NCBI GenBank assembly: GCA_902615745.1
Contig: CACMQB010000006.1
Coordinates: 21,804 to 85,803 of the forward strand
Source: an uncultured Alphaproteobacteria bacterium
GTDB lineage: Bacteria > Pseudomonadota > Alphaproteobacteria > HIMB59 > GCA-002718135
DNA length: 64,000 nucleotides
Direction of reading: 5' to 3'
This document shows, piece by piece, positions 7,674-14,194 of the stretch. The notes under the pieces are model-generated. The model searched no databases. It saw nothing but the letters and a program-made list of their open reading frames with translations, and had not been told where the DNA came from. The translations under genes and the position numbers were made by a program. Positions within the stretch are counted from its first letter, which is position 1, and each line of letters opens with the position of its first letter.

Positions 7674-8060
7674 ATGAAATATATTTTTACAGTACTAATT
7701 TTATTTATTAATTTTGAAACAATGACTAAACAAATATCAGAACTCAATTGGAAAAAAAGATTGCTTGTTATATCTTATCAAAATGAAGATGATCTATTAT
7801 TTATTCAAACTACAAAGTTTATTTCCAATAATACATGTCAGATCGATGATAGAAATTTGGAAATAATTTTTTTTGAAAATTTTAAAAACAAACAATACAC
7901 AACACCGGATTTCATTGAAGATAAATATGGTATCTGGCTAATTGGTTATGATGGCAATATAAAAGATTATACGGAAGATGATAAAATATTTTTAGGGTTA
8001 TTTGCTCTTATAGATATCATGCCTATGAGAAAAAATGAAATGATTGATGATAAATGTTAG
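7674..8060 (+). CDS. DUF4174 domain protein, probably exported
   Basis: A 128-residue protein matching the DUF4174 family: an N-terminal hydrophobic stretch (about residues 2-16, a likely signal peptide or anchor), a KKRLLVISY strand, then IWLIGYDGNIKDY and the closing signature LIDIMPMRKNEM. Members are small periplasmic or membrane-tethered proteins of unknown function with a thioredoxin-like secondary-structure order. I start it at the ATG at 7674; the TTG three bases earlier is possible. Only six bases separate it from the encoded CCA of tRNA-Thr, so its mRNA is probably freed by tRNA 3' processing or starts inside the tRNA, with almost no leader. No Shine-Dalgarno fits in that gap. Confidence 0.75.
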   Translation: MKYIFTVLILFINFETMTKQISELNWKKRLLVISYQNEDDLLFIQTTKFISNNTCQIDDRNLEIIFFENFKNKQYTTPDFIEDKYGIWLIGYDGNIKDYTEDDKIFLGLFALIDIMPMRKNEMIDDKC

Positions 8061-8070
8061 ATATCTAATA

Positions 8071-8469
8071 TTACATTTTTTTTAAATTATTTATTATCAA
8101 TAGTAAATTTAGAAGAGTGATTATCGAAAATAAAAATGCATTTATACTAATTGTTTGTAAGTTAGTTTCCCCTGGGCTGTTTGTTATGACATATCTCCAG
8201 AAATTAATTGATACTAAAAACTGTAATACGAAAATACAATAAATAAGAGGTGATTGTTTATCAATTCCTCTAAAAATAATAGTTATTAGTGCTACTACAA
8301 AAGATAAAAAAATTATACCAATTATCTCAGATAATCCTGCAACTGCATGATTAAAGAAACCTAAATTATTTAAAGCAAATTCATCAGTGAATACAAGAAG
8401 TTGGATTGAATAGTATGAAAAAAAAATAATATTAATGACAATAATGAAAAGATCTATTTTTTTGATCAT
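8071..8469 (-). CDS. Four-helix membrane protein, unknown function
   Basis: A 132-residue, strongly hydrophobic protein with four predicted membrane helices (about residues 6-27, 44-66, 75-95 and 107-128) joined by short loops. One loop has the charged RGIDKQSP motif, which would face the cytoplasm. I recognise no family. It is convergent with the DUF4174 gene, ten bases away, and divergent from the transferase gene at 8505 with 35 bases between starts. The pattern resembles DUF4345/DoxX-like four-helix proteins, but no signature residue decides this. Confidence 0.6.
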   Translation of the reverse strand: MIKKIDLFIIVINIIFFSYYSIQLLVFTDEFALNNLGFFNHAVAGLSEIIGIIFLSFVVALITIIFRGIDKQSPLIYCIFVLQFLVSINFWRYVITNSPGETNLQTISINAFLFSIITLLNLLLIINNLKKM

Positions 8470-8504
8470 AACTGTGTATCATAGATCATAATAAAAAAAT
8501 CAAT

Positions 8505-9161
8505 ATGGAAATTACGTTATACTATTTTAAAATACCTTTTTGGAGAGCAGAAGTAACAAGATTAGCTCTATTTATAGGCGATATTCCCTTCAAAGATTAT
8601 CGAGTAGAAGGAAAAGAAATAGATAACTTAAAAGGAATGGGATTATTGCCGAATAAACAAATAGCTCCTTTTAAACAATTGCCAGTATTAGATGTTGATG
8701 GAAAAATAATTGCCCAAACAGGAGCAATTGCAAGATTTTGTGGAAAGTTATCAGGTTTATATCCAAAAAATAATGATTTTGAAGCAGCACAAATTGATCA
8801 AATAATTGATGCGGCACAAGACATTAACTATCTGGTAACTCTGTCTGGCAGAGATAAAGAAAAGGAACGATTAGAATTAGCTAGAAAAATATTAGCAACA
8901 AAACATTTACCAAAATGGTTTCAATTTCTTGAAAATTTACTTTCAGAAAATAAAGATTCTAATTTTTTTGTTGGTAACAAAATTTCTATTGCTGATTTAG
9001 CAATTTGGAGATTACTTGGATGGTTAAGTTCGGGCCTTTTAGATGGTGTTCCAGCTAACATATTAGAACCCTATGAGAAATTAAATAAATTGAGAGAAGA
9101 AGTGTATAAGCATCCAAAAGTTAATGAATGGATGCTTAAAACATATGGAAAAATAATTTAA
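8505..9161 (+). CDS. Glutathione S-transferase family protein, sigma-like
   Basis: A 218-residue soluble transferase. The N-terminal thioredoxin-like domain starts with ITLYYFKIPFWRAEVTRL, where Tyr7 sits at the glutathione-activating position. APFKQLPVLDVDG has the cis-Pro60, and AQTGAIARFCG binds the glutathione gamma-glutamyl group. The helical second domain carries FFVGNKISIADLAIWR, the N-capping box of the family. This is the classic sigma/prostaglandin-D-synthase-like arrangement. It is transcribed alone and ends eight bases before the convergent GYD gene. It is the third glutathione-transferase-fold gene within 5 kb. Its substrate is not readable from sequence. Confidence 0.82.
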   Translation: MEITLYYFKIPFWRAEVTRLALFIGDIPFKDYRVEGKEIDNLKGMGLLPNKQIAPFKQLPVLDVDGKIIAQTGAIARFCGKLSGLYPKNNDFEAAQIDQIIDAAQDINYLVTLSGRDKEKERLELARKILATKHLPKWFQFLENLLSENKDSNFFVGNKISIADLAIWRLLGWLSSGLLDGVPANILEPYEKLNKLREEVYKHPKVNEWMLKTYGKII

Positions 9162-9169
9162 ACTAATTC

Positions 9170-9490
9170 TTAAGTTTTTTTATAAGTTCCAGAGGCTTCC
9201 ACTGCTTTTTTTACAGTACTAACCATATCAAATTTTGTATCTAAAATGATTAATTCATTTAACATTCCTGATTGTAAAGCTGTAACCTTCATGGCAAGCA
9301 TTGATTCATAATCACCTTCTGCTGTAGCAATCATGTCAAAGTCACCTCTTACAAATTCTAAACTATGTAATTTACCTCCAGCTTTTTCAGCAGCACTTCC
9401 AACAATCGCTGCTCTATCTTGATCTGGATTACTCATATAACCTTTAACGTATTCTGGACTTAATTTTCCGATTAAATAAAATTTATTCAT
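9170..9490 (-). CDS. GYD domain protein
   Basis: A 106-residue protein of the GYD family, a small ferredoxin-like (dimeric alpha-beta barrel) domain. It shows the family's order: FYLIGKLSPEYVKG, an R-A-A-I-V helix, EKAGGKLHSLEFVRGDFDMIATAEG (the region that names the family) and a final SGMLNELIILDTKF strand. No enzymatic role is established for the family. The ribosome site AAAGGAG lies six bases upstream of the ATG, one of the few strong ones in the window, so the protein is probably abundant. The gene stands alone, divergent from pdxJ and convergent with the transferase gene. Confidence 0.8.
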   Translation of the reverse strand: MNKFYLIGKLSPEYVKGYMSNPDQDRAAIVGSAAEKAGGKLHSLEFVRGDFDMIATAEGDYESMLAMKVTALQSGMLNELIILDTKFDMVSTVKKAVEASGTYKKT

Positions 9491-9564
9491 ATTACTCCTT
9501 TAAATTTGATGTTATTGATTAGTAAAAATAATAAGTGAAGTTAAAATAAAAAAATTAATAAATT

Positions 9565-10299
9565 ATGACAGCTTTAAGCGTAAATGTGAATAAATTTGCT
9601 TTAGTGAGAAATGCAAGAGGTGCTGACTTACCAAACTTGATTGATATTAGTAATAAATGTTTAAACTTTGGTGCTAATGGAATTACAGTGCACCCTCGCC
9701 CTGATGAAAGACATGCAAAATTTTCTGACCTAGAGCCATTAAAAAATTTATTGGCAAAATTTGAAAATAAAGAGTTCAATATTGAAGGATATCCATCAGA
9801 TTTTTTTGTTAAAAAAGTAATTGAGGTTAAACCAGATCAAGTCACGTTAGTGCCAGATCCACCCGGTGCATTAACCTCTTCATTTGGTTGGGATTGTCAT
9901 GAAAATAAAGAATTTCTTCGAGATATCGTTAGTGAATTTAAAAAAAATAAAATTCGTGTTTCAATTTTTATAAATCCATCGATTAAAACATTGGAAAATT
10001 TAGAAGTTATACAAACTGATAGAGTGGAACTTTATACATATGATTATGCTCATAATTTTATAGAGAATAAAGATACTGCCATAAAGTCCTATATAGATGT
10101 ATCAACATATTTAAAAAAAGAATTTCCTGAGATTAAATTAAATGCGGGTCATGATTTGAATTTGGAAAATTTAAAATTTTTCTTAGAAAATATTAATGAT
10201 ATCAAAGAGGTTTCTATAGGTCATGCTCTGATCTGTGATACTTTTGAATTTGGTTTAGAAAAAACAATTAAAAAATATTTATCTCTAACAAAAAATTAA
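9565..10299 (+). CDS. pdxJ: Pyridoxine 5'-phosphate synthase, Bacteroidetes-type
   Basis: PdxJ condenses 1-deoxyxylulose 5-phosphate with 3-amino-2-oxopropyl phosphate to form pyridoxine 5'-phosphate in the cytosol. The 244-residue length is standard. Conserved blocks are RNARG (15-19), ITVHPRPDERH (40-50, with His43, Arg45 and His50), NIEGYP with Glu74, VTLVPDPPGALTS, NAGHDLNLENL and EVSIGHALICD. Two features are unlike the E. coli enzyme and like those I associate with Bacteroidetes: SVNVNKFAL in place of the NIDHIAT motif, so Lys10 replaces a His, and PDPPGALTSSFGWD in place of the usual PE-R-E-TTEGG-D motif. That suggests transfer or a distinct sub-lineage. The stop codon directly abuts the ATG of the LysE-type exporter gene. 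Confidence 0.88.
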   Translation: MTALSVNVNKFALVRNARGADLPNLIDISNKCLNFGANGITVHPRPDERHAKFSDLEPLKNLLAKFENKEFNIEGYPSDFFVKKVIEVKPDQVTLVPDPPGALTSSFGWDCHENKEFLRDIVSEFKKNKIRVSIFINPSIKTLENLEVIQTDRVELYTYDYAHNFIENKDTAIKSYIDVSTYLKKEFPEIKLNAGHDLNLENLKFFLENINDIKEVSIGHALICDTFEFGLEKTIKKYLSLTKN

Positions 10300-10917
10300 A
10301 TGACTTTTATCTTTTGGCTTCAATTTGCCTTTGTATGTATTGCTGGAGCCATGTCTCCTGGACCTAGTTTAGCATTAATTATCAGAAACAGTATTACAGT
10401 TAATAGATTTGCTGGCATTCTGACCTCTATTGGTCACGGGATTGGTATGGGTGTGTACGCAATTTTTGCAGTAACTGGACTGATAATTATTTTAACAACA
10501 AATGAAATACTATTTCAATTTATACAAATTATTGGAATTTTATTTTTACTATTTATAGGCTTCCAATTTCTTTTTAAAAAAAATCAAGAAATTGAAAATA
10601 TAAATAATCAAAAACATTTTAATTCATTCTTACAGGGTTTTTCTATAGCAATTTTAAATCCTAAAATTCTTATCTGGTTTTCAGCAGTATTTTCACAATT
10701 TGTAAAAATAGATGCATCCTTTTTTTCACACTCAATTCTTGTCATTACTGCATCTGTAATAGATGGCATTTGGTATATTATAGTTACAGTTATAGTAACA
10801 AGTTATGGAATGGGCAATTTTTTTCAGAGAAGAAAAAATTTTATTCAAAAAACATCGGGAATAATTTTAGTGTTAATTGGTATACTTCTAATTATAGATT
10901 TCTTCCAAAACTCTTAA
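10300..10917 (+). CDS. LysE/RhtB-family amino acid exporter
   Basis: A 205-residue inner-membrane exporter with six probable helices. The family signature SPGPSLALIIRNS lies in the first re-entrant region (about 19-31), followed by GHGIGMGVYAIFAVTG. ILNPKILIWFSAVF marks the middle of the protein. LysE/RhtB proteins export amino acids or related metabolites by proton antiport; the specific substrate is not readable. The ATG follows the pdxJ stop codon without a gap, so the two are translationally coupled, an unusual pairing that could relate to vitamin-B6-dependent amino acid metabolism or be accidental. Its last 30 bases overlap the convergent M19 peptidase gene. Confidence 0.82.
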   Translation: MTFIFWLQFAFVCIAGAMSPGPSLALIIRNSITVNRFAGILTSIGHGIGMGVYAIFAVTGLIIILTTNEILFQFIQIIGILFLLFIGFQFLFKKNQEIENINNQKHFNSFLQGFSIAILNPKILIWFSAVFSQFVKIDASFFSHSILVITASVIDGIWYIIVTVIVTSYGMGNFFQRRKNFIQKTSGIILVLIGILLIIDFFQNS

Positions 10918-11970
10918 GATATTTTTACCCATAATTTTTTCAATTTCAGTATTTTTATATCCTCTTTTTTCTAAACTTTCTGTAATTATCATGTGATCTA
11001 GACAATCATTCCATTTATTTGGCAAACAATCAAGACCATCATAATCACTGCCTATTCCAACATAATCTATACCTATTTGATTAATTACATACTCAATATG
11101 ATCAACAAATATTTCAATACTCGGACATATATTTGCTAATTTTTTTTGAAGAAAATGTTGTTTTGCGATCCATTGAGATGTTTTGTTTGAATATTTTCTT
11201 TCAATAGAATTTAATTCATCAATATTTTTTTTTCTTTCTTTGGTTTCTCTTTCTTTAAAAGATTTATCAATGAAGAAAGGGTATGGATTAAGACCAATCA
11301 AACCTTTTACTTTTTTAATAGCTTCAATTTGATCATCTTTTAAATTACGAAAATGAGGACACAAATTATACACGCTAGAATGTGAGGCTATAAAAGGTTT
11401 GGTACTTATTGATGCAATATCCCAAAAACTTTTCTCTCCAATGTGAGAAACATCAACTAACACATTATTATCTTGGCAAATAGAAATAACTTCTTTCCCA
11501 AATTCATTTAAGCCATGGCTTTTCAGCTTTGAAGAATTGTATGTCTCATCATAATTTGATGAAACCCATTCCAAAGAATGATTCCAAGTTGGGCCAAAAT
11601 AGAAAAGACCCCTTTCAATAAAATGATATAAATTATTAATATCATTTTCTAAACCCTCTCCACCTTCCATTGAAATTGGAAGTATTAACTTATTTTTTTC
11701 TATTGCTTCATTAATGTCCGAGAGTTTTTTTGGAATGACAATTTCTTCATGTGATGAAATTCTTTCAATCTCATCATACATTCTATCGGCTCTTTTAAAA
11801 AAATTTGGTTCTTTAGCATTGCTAGAGACCCAAATAATTAAAATCTCTAAATCAATTTCAGATTTTAGTAACCTTGGTATGTCCGTATGCCCATGCGATG
11901 TAAGTTTAGTAACATCTTCACCTTCAATAACTCTTTGCACAAGATCATTATGCAAGTCAGCAACAAACAT
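10888..11970 (-). CDS. Membrane dipeptidase family (peptidase M19)
   Basis: A 360-residue zinc dipeptidase of the renal-dipeptidase family, which cleaves dipeptides including those with a C-terminal D-amino acid. Zinc ligands are visible: His7 and Asp9 in ADLHND, the bridging Glu102 in SMEGGEG, His176 in VDVSHIG, His197 in IASHSS, and Asp309 in GIGSDYDG. Residues about 235-275 form a lysine- and glutamate-rich insertion before the last zinc motif. No signal peptide is present, so it should be cytosolic, as in most bacterial members. It lies four bases downstream of the cyclophilin gene on the same strand and overlaps the 3' end of the LysE-type gene by 30 bases. Confidence 0.85.
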   Translation of the reverse strand: MFVADLHNDLVQRVIEGEDVTKLTSHGHTDIPRLLKSEIDLEILIIWVSSNAKEPNFFKRADRMYDEIERISSHEEIVIPKKLSDINEAIEKNKLILPISMEGGEGLENDINNLYHFIERGLFYFGPTWNHSLEWVSSNYDETYNSSKLKSHGLNEFGKEVISICQDNNVLVDVSHIGEKSFWDIASISTKPFIASHSSVYNLCPHFRNLKDDQIEAIKKVKGLIGLNPYPFFIDKSFKERETKERKKNIDELNSIERKYSNKTSQWIAKQHFLQKKLANICPSIEIFVDHIEYVINQIGIDYVGIGSDYDGLDCLPNKWNDCLDHMIITESLEKRGYKNTEIEKIMGKNILRVLEEIYN

Positions 11971-11974
11971 CTAA

Positions 11975-12541
11975 TTATTTTATAATCTCCATTTTAATTA
12001 TTTTATCTGGATCCGCAGGTGGCTCGCCTCTTGTGATATTATCAACATATTCCATACCTTCAATAACTTGAGCCCAAACTGTATATTGACCATCTAAAAA
12101 AGAGCAATCATTAAAACAAATGAAAAATTGACTATTGGCACTGTTTGGATTTTGAGCTCTTGCCATTGATACTGCCCCTCTTCCATGATTCTCAGAAGAA
12201 AATTCTGCCTCAATATCCGGAAGTTTTGATCCACCTGTGCCTGCTCTTGATAAGTTGAAATTATCATTACTTGAATTTCCAAATTCTACATCACCAGTTT
12301 GAGCCATAAAACCATCTATAACTCTATGAAAAACAACTCCATCATATTGTCCTTCTTCTATAAGTTGTTTGATTTGTTTTACATGTTTTGGTGCTACGTT
12401 TGGTTTTGTCTCTATTACAACAACACCATCCTTAAGTGTCATATGAATAGTATCTTTCTTTTCATCAGCCATTGAAATCCCCCCTTTTAAGAATATTGAG
12501 AATATGAAGATGAAAATAAATAGTTTTTTAAGTTTATTCAT
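11975..12541 (-). CDS. Cyclophilin-type peptidyl-prolyl isomerase, periplasmic
   Basis: A 188-residue cyclophilin that would speed proline isomerisation in exported proteins. The N-terminus from MNKLKK has a hydrophobic core and a likely signal-peptidase site after SMA. The catalytic domain follows: FHRVIDGFMAQTGD (with the key Arg and Phe), MARAQNPNSANSQFFI and FLDGQYTVWAQVIEGM. I take the ATG at 12541; an in-frame GTG at 12562 would add seven residues. An internal ATG preceded by a run of six G (start MADEKK) could give a cytosolic form, an arrangement worth noting. It is the first gene of a two-gene unit with the dipeptidase, and divergent from the RidA-like gene. Confidence 0.87.
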   Translation of the reverse strand: MNKLKKLFIFIFIFSIFLKGGISMADEKKDTIHMTLKDGVVVIETKPNVAPKHVKQIKQLIEEGQYDGVVFHRVIDGFMAQTGDVEFGNSSNDNFNLSRAGTGGSKLPDIEAEFSSENHGRGAVSMARAQNPNSANSQFFICFNDCSFLDGQYTVWAQVIEGMEYVDNITRGEPPADPDKIIKMEIIK

Positions 12542-12585
12542 ATTTGTTTTCTTTACCTTCACCCAAATTGTTTTATATATATGTA

Positions 12586-13050
12586 ATGCACATCTTTGAA
12601 GAAAATATCAAGAAATTAGATTTAAAAATTCCAGATATGCCAACACCAATTGCAAATTACGTACCCTTTAAGGTTGCAGATAATACCGTTTATGTATCTG
12701 GTCAAGGGCCCGTTATCGATGGTAAAATTCTTTATAGTGGAAAAGTTGGTGTAGATATTTCTGAAGAAGAAGGAATAAAAGCTGCTGAAACTTGTTGCAT
12801 TAATATTATTGCAGCTCTTAAAACATCGATAGATGGTGATTGGGACAGACTAGATTCTTTTTTAAAACTTGGAGGTTTTGTAAATTGCAATGATAACTTT
12901 ACCGATCAACCAAAAATCATAAATGGAGCATCAGATTTATTAGTGAACATTTTTGGTGACAAAGGAAGACACTCAAGATTTGCAGTTGGTTCAAATGCGC
13001 TTCCTCTAAATATTTCTGTTGAAATAGACGCCATCATTAAAATCAAATAA
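12586..13050 (+). CDS. RidA/YjgF family protein
   Basis: A 154-residue member of the longer YjgF-like branch. RidA proteins hydrolyse reactive enamines and imines released by vitamin-B6 enzymes; the related longer branch is less well studied. TVYVSGQGPVIDGK and the closing GRHSRFAVGSNALPLNISVEIDAI block are the conserved core, and the Arg in HSRFAVG is at the imine-binding position. The start at 12586 (MHIFEEN) gives the usual short N-terminus; upstream in-frame codons lie in the promoter region shared with the cyclophilin gene. Ten bases separate it from the COG3146 gene, with which it is probably co-transcribed. Confidence 0.82.
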   Translation: MHIFEENIKKLDLKIPDMPTPIANYVPFKVADNTVYVSGQGPVIDGKILYSGKVGVDISEEEGIKAAETCCINIIAALKTSIDGDWDRLDSFLKLGGFVNCNDNFTDQPKIINGASDLLVNIFGDKGRHSRFAVGSNALPLNISVEIDAIIKIK

Positions 13051-13060
13051 TAAATTTAAT

Positions 13061-14194
13061 ATGAGTAAATATTTTTTTTGCTCTTCTCTTAATGATATTA
13101 AAAAATCAGACTGGAATGAATGTGTTGGAAATGATCATCCATTCTTGCAATATGAATTTCTTCACGCATTAGAAGAAAGTAAAAGCGCAAATACCAAGAC
13201 AGGTTGGCAACCATATCATTATATTGAACAAGAAAATGATAAAATTATCTCATTATGTCCTCTTTATATAAAGAACCATTCTTTTGGAGAATATATCTTT
13301 GATCATTCTTGGGCTGATGCTTATCATCGATATGGAATAAATTATTATCCAAAACTTCAATCTGCAATTCCCTTTACACCCGTTACTGGTGATAGAATTA
13401 TTTTAAATAAGTCAGTTAAAGATAAAAAGAAAAAACAAGTTCAAGTAATTAAGAATATTATAGAAGAAGCTAAAAAAATAAATGTTTCTTCCCTGCATTT
13501 TAATTTTGTTAATGATGCTTCTAATTGGAATGATGTTGAGAATATAATGATTAGATCAGGGATACAGTTTCATTGGCATAATAATGAATATAAAAAATTT
13601 GATGATTTTTTAAATGATTTATCTTCCAGAAAAAGAAAAATTATTAGACGAGAAAGACAATGTATTGAAAATAATAATTTAACTGTAAAATTACTTAATG
13701 GAGATGATATTAAAGAAGAGCATATAAATTTTTTTTACGATTGTTATTTAGATACTACAGGAAGAAAATGGGGCTCTACTTATTTAACTAAAGAATTTTT
13801 CTTTGAAATATTTCATAATTTTAGAAACAAAATATTACTTATAATGGCTTATCAAGAAGATAAAATGGTTGCCTCTGCAATCAATTTTCTAAGTAAAACT
13901 CATTTGTATGGACGATTATGGGGCTCAAAATATGAAGTGCCATTTTTACATTTTGAACTTTGTTATTATCAAGCAATTGAATATGCAATTCAAAATAAGA
14001 TTCAAATTGTAGAAGCAGGCGCTCAAGGTGAACATAAATTGCAAAGAGGTTATGCTCCTACAAAAACTTGGAGTGCTCATTGGATAAAAGATCAAGAGTT
14101 TAGCAAAGCTATTCAAAATTTTCTTGATAATGAAAGTCAGCTTATTGATAATCAAAAAGAAAAATTAGAAGATTATCTTCCTTTCAAAAATTAG
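13061..14194 (+). CDS. COG3146/DUF482-type GNAT acyltransferase
   Basis: A 377-residue protein of the COG3146 family (double GNAT fold), widespread in alphaproteobacteria. Visible landmarks are DHPFLQYEFLHALE near the N-terminus, IFDHSWADAYHRYGINYYPKL (about 80-102), a basic SSRKRKIIRRER stretch, then YGRLWGS, FELCYYQAIEYAI and EAGAQGEHKLQRGY leading into SAHWI. Members resemble FemAB/peptidogalycan-type transferases but their substrate is unknown. Its stop codon shares four bases with the convergent clpA stop. No signal peptide is present. Confidence 0.8.
   Translation: MSKYFFCSSLNDIKKSDWNECVGNDHPFLQYEFLHALEESKSANTKTGWQPYHYIEQENDKIISLCPLYIKNHSFGEYIFDHSWADAYHRYGINYYPKLQSAIPFTPVTGDRIILNKSVKDKKKKQVQVIKNIIEEAKKINVSSLHFNFVNDASNWNDVENIMIRSGIQFHWHNNEYKKFDDFLNDLSSRKRKIIRRERQCIENNNLTVKLLNGDDIKEEHINFFYDCYLDTTGRKWGSTYLTKEFFFEIFHNFRNKILLIMAYQEDKMVASAINFLSKTHLYGRLWGSKYEVPFLHFELCYYQAIEYAIQNKIQIVEAGAQGEHKLQRGYAPTKTWSAHWIKDQEFSKAIQNFLDNESQLIDNQKEKLEDYLPFKN

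Noticed and set aside
12541..12562. GTG start for the cyclophilin gene at 12562.
   Set aside because: No ribosome site fits it and the ATG at 12541 gives a cleaner signal peptide; kept as an alternative only.
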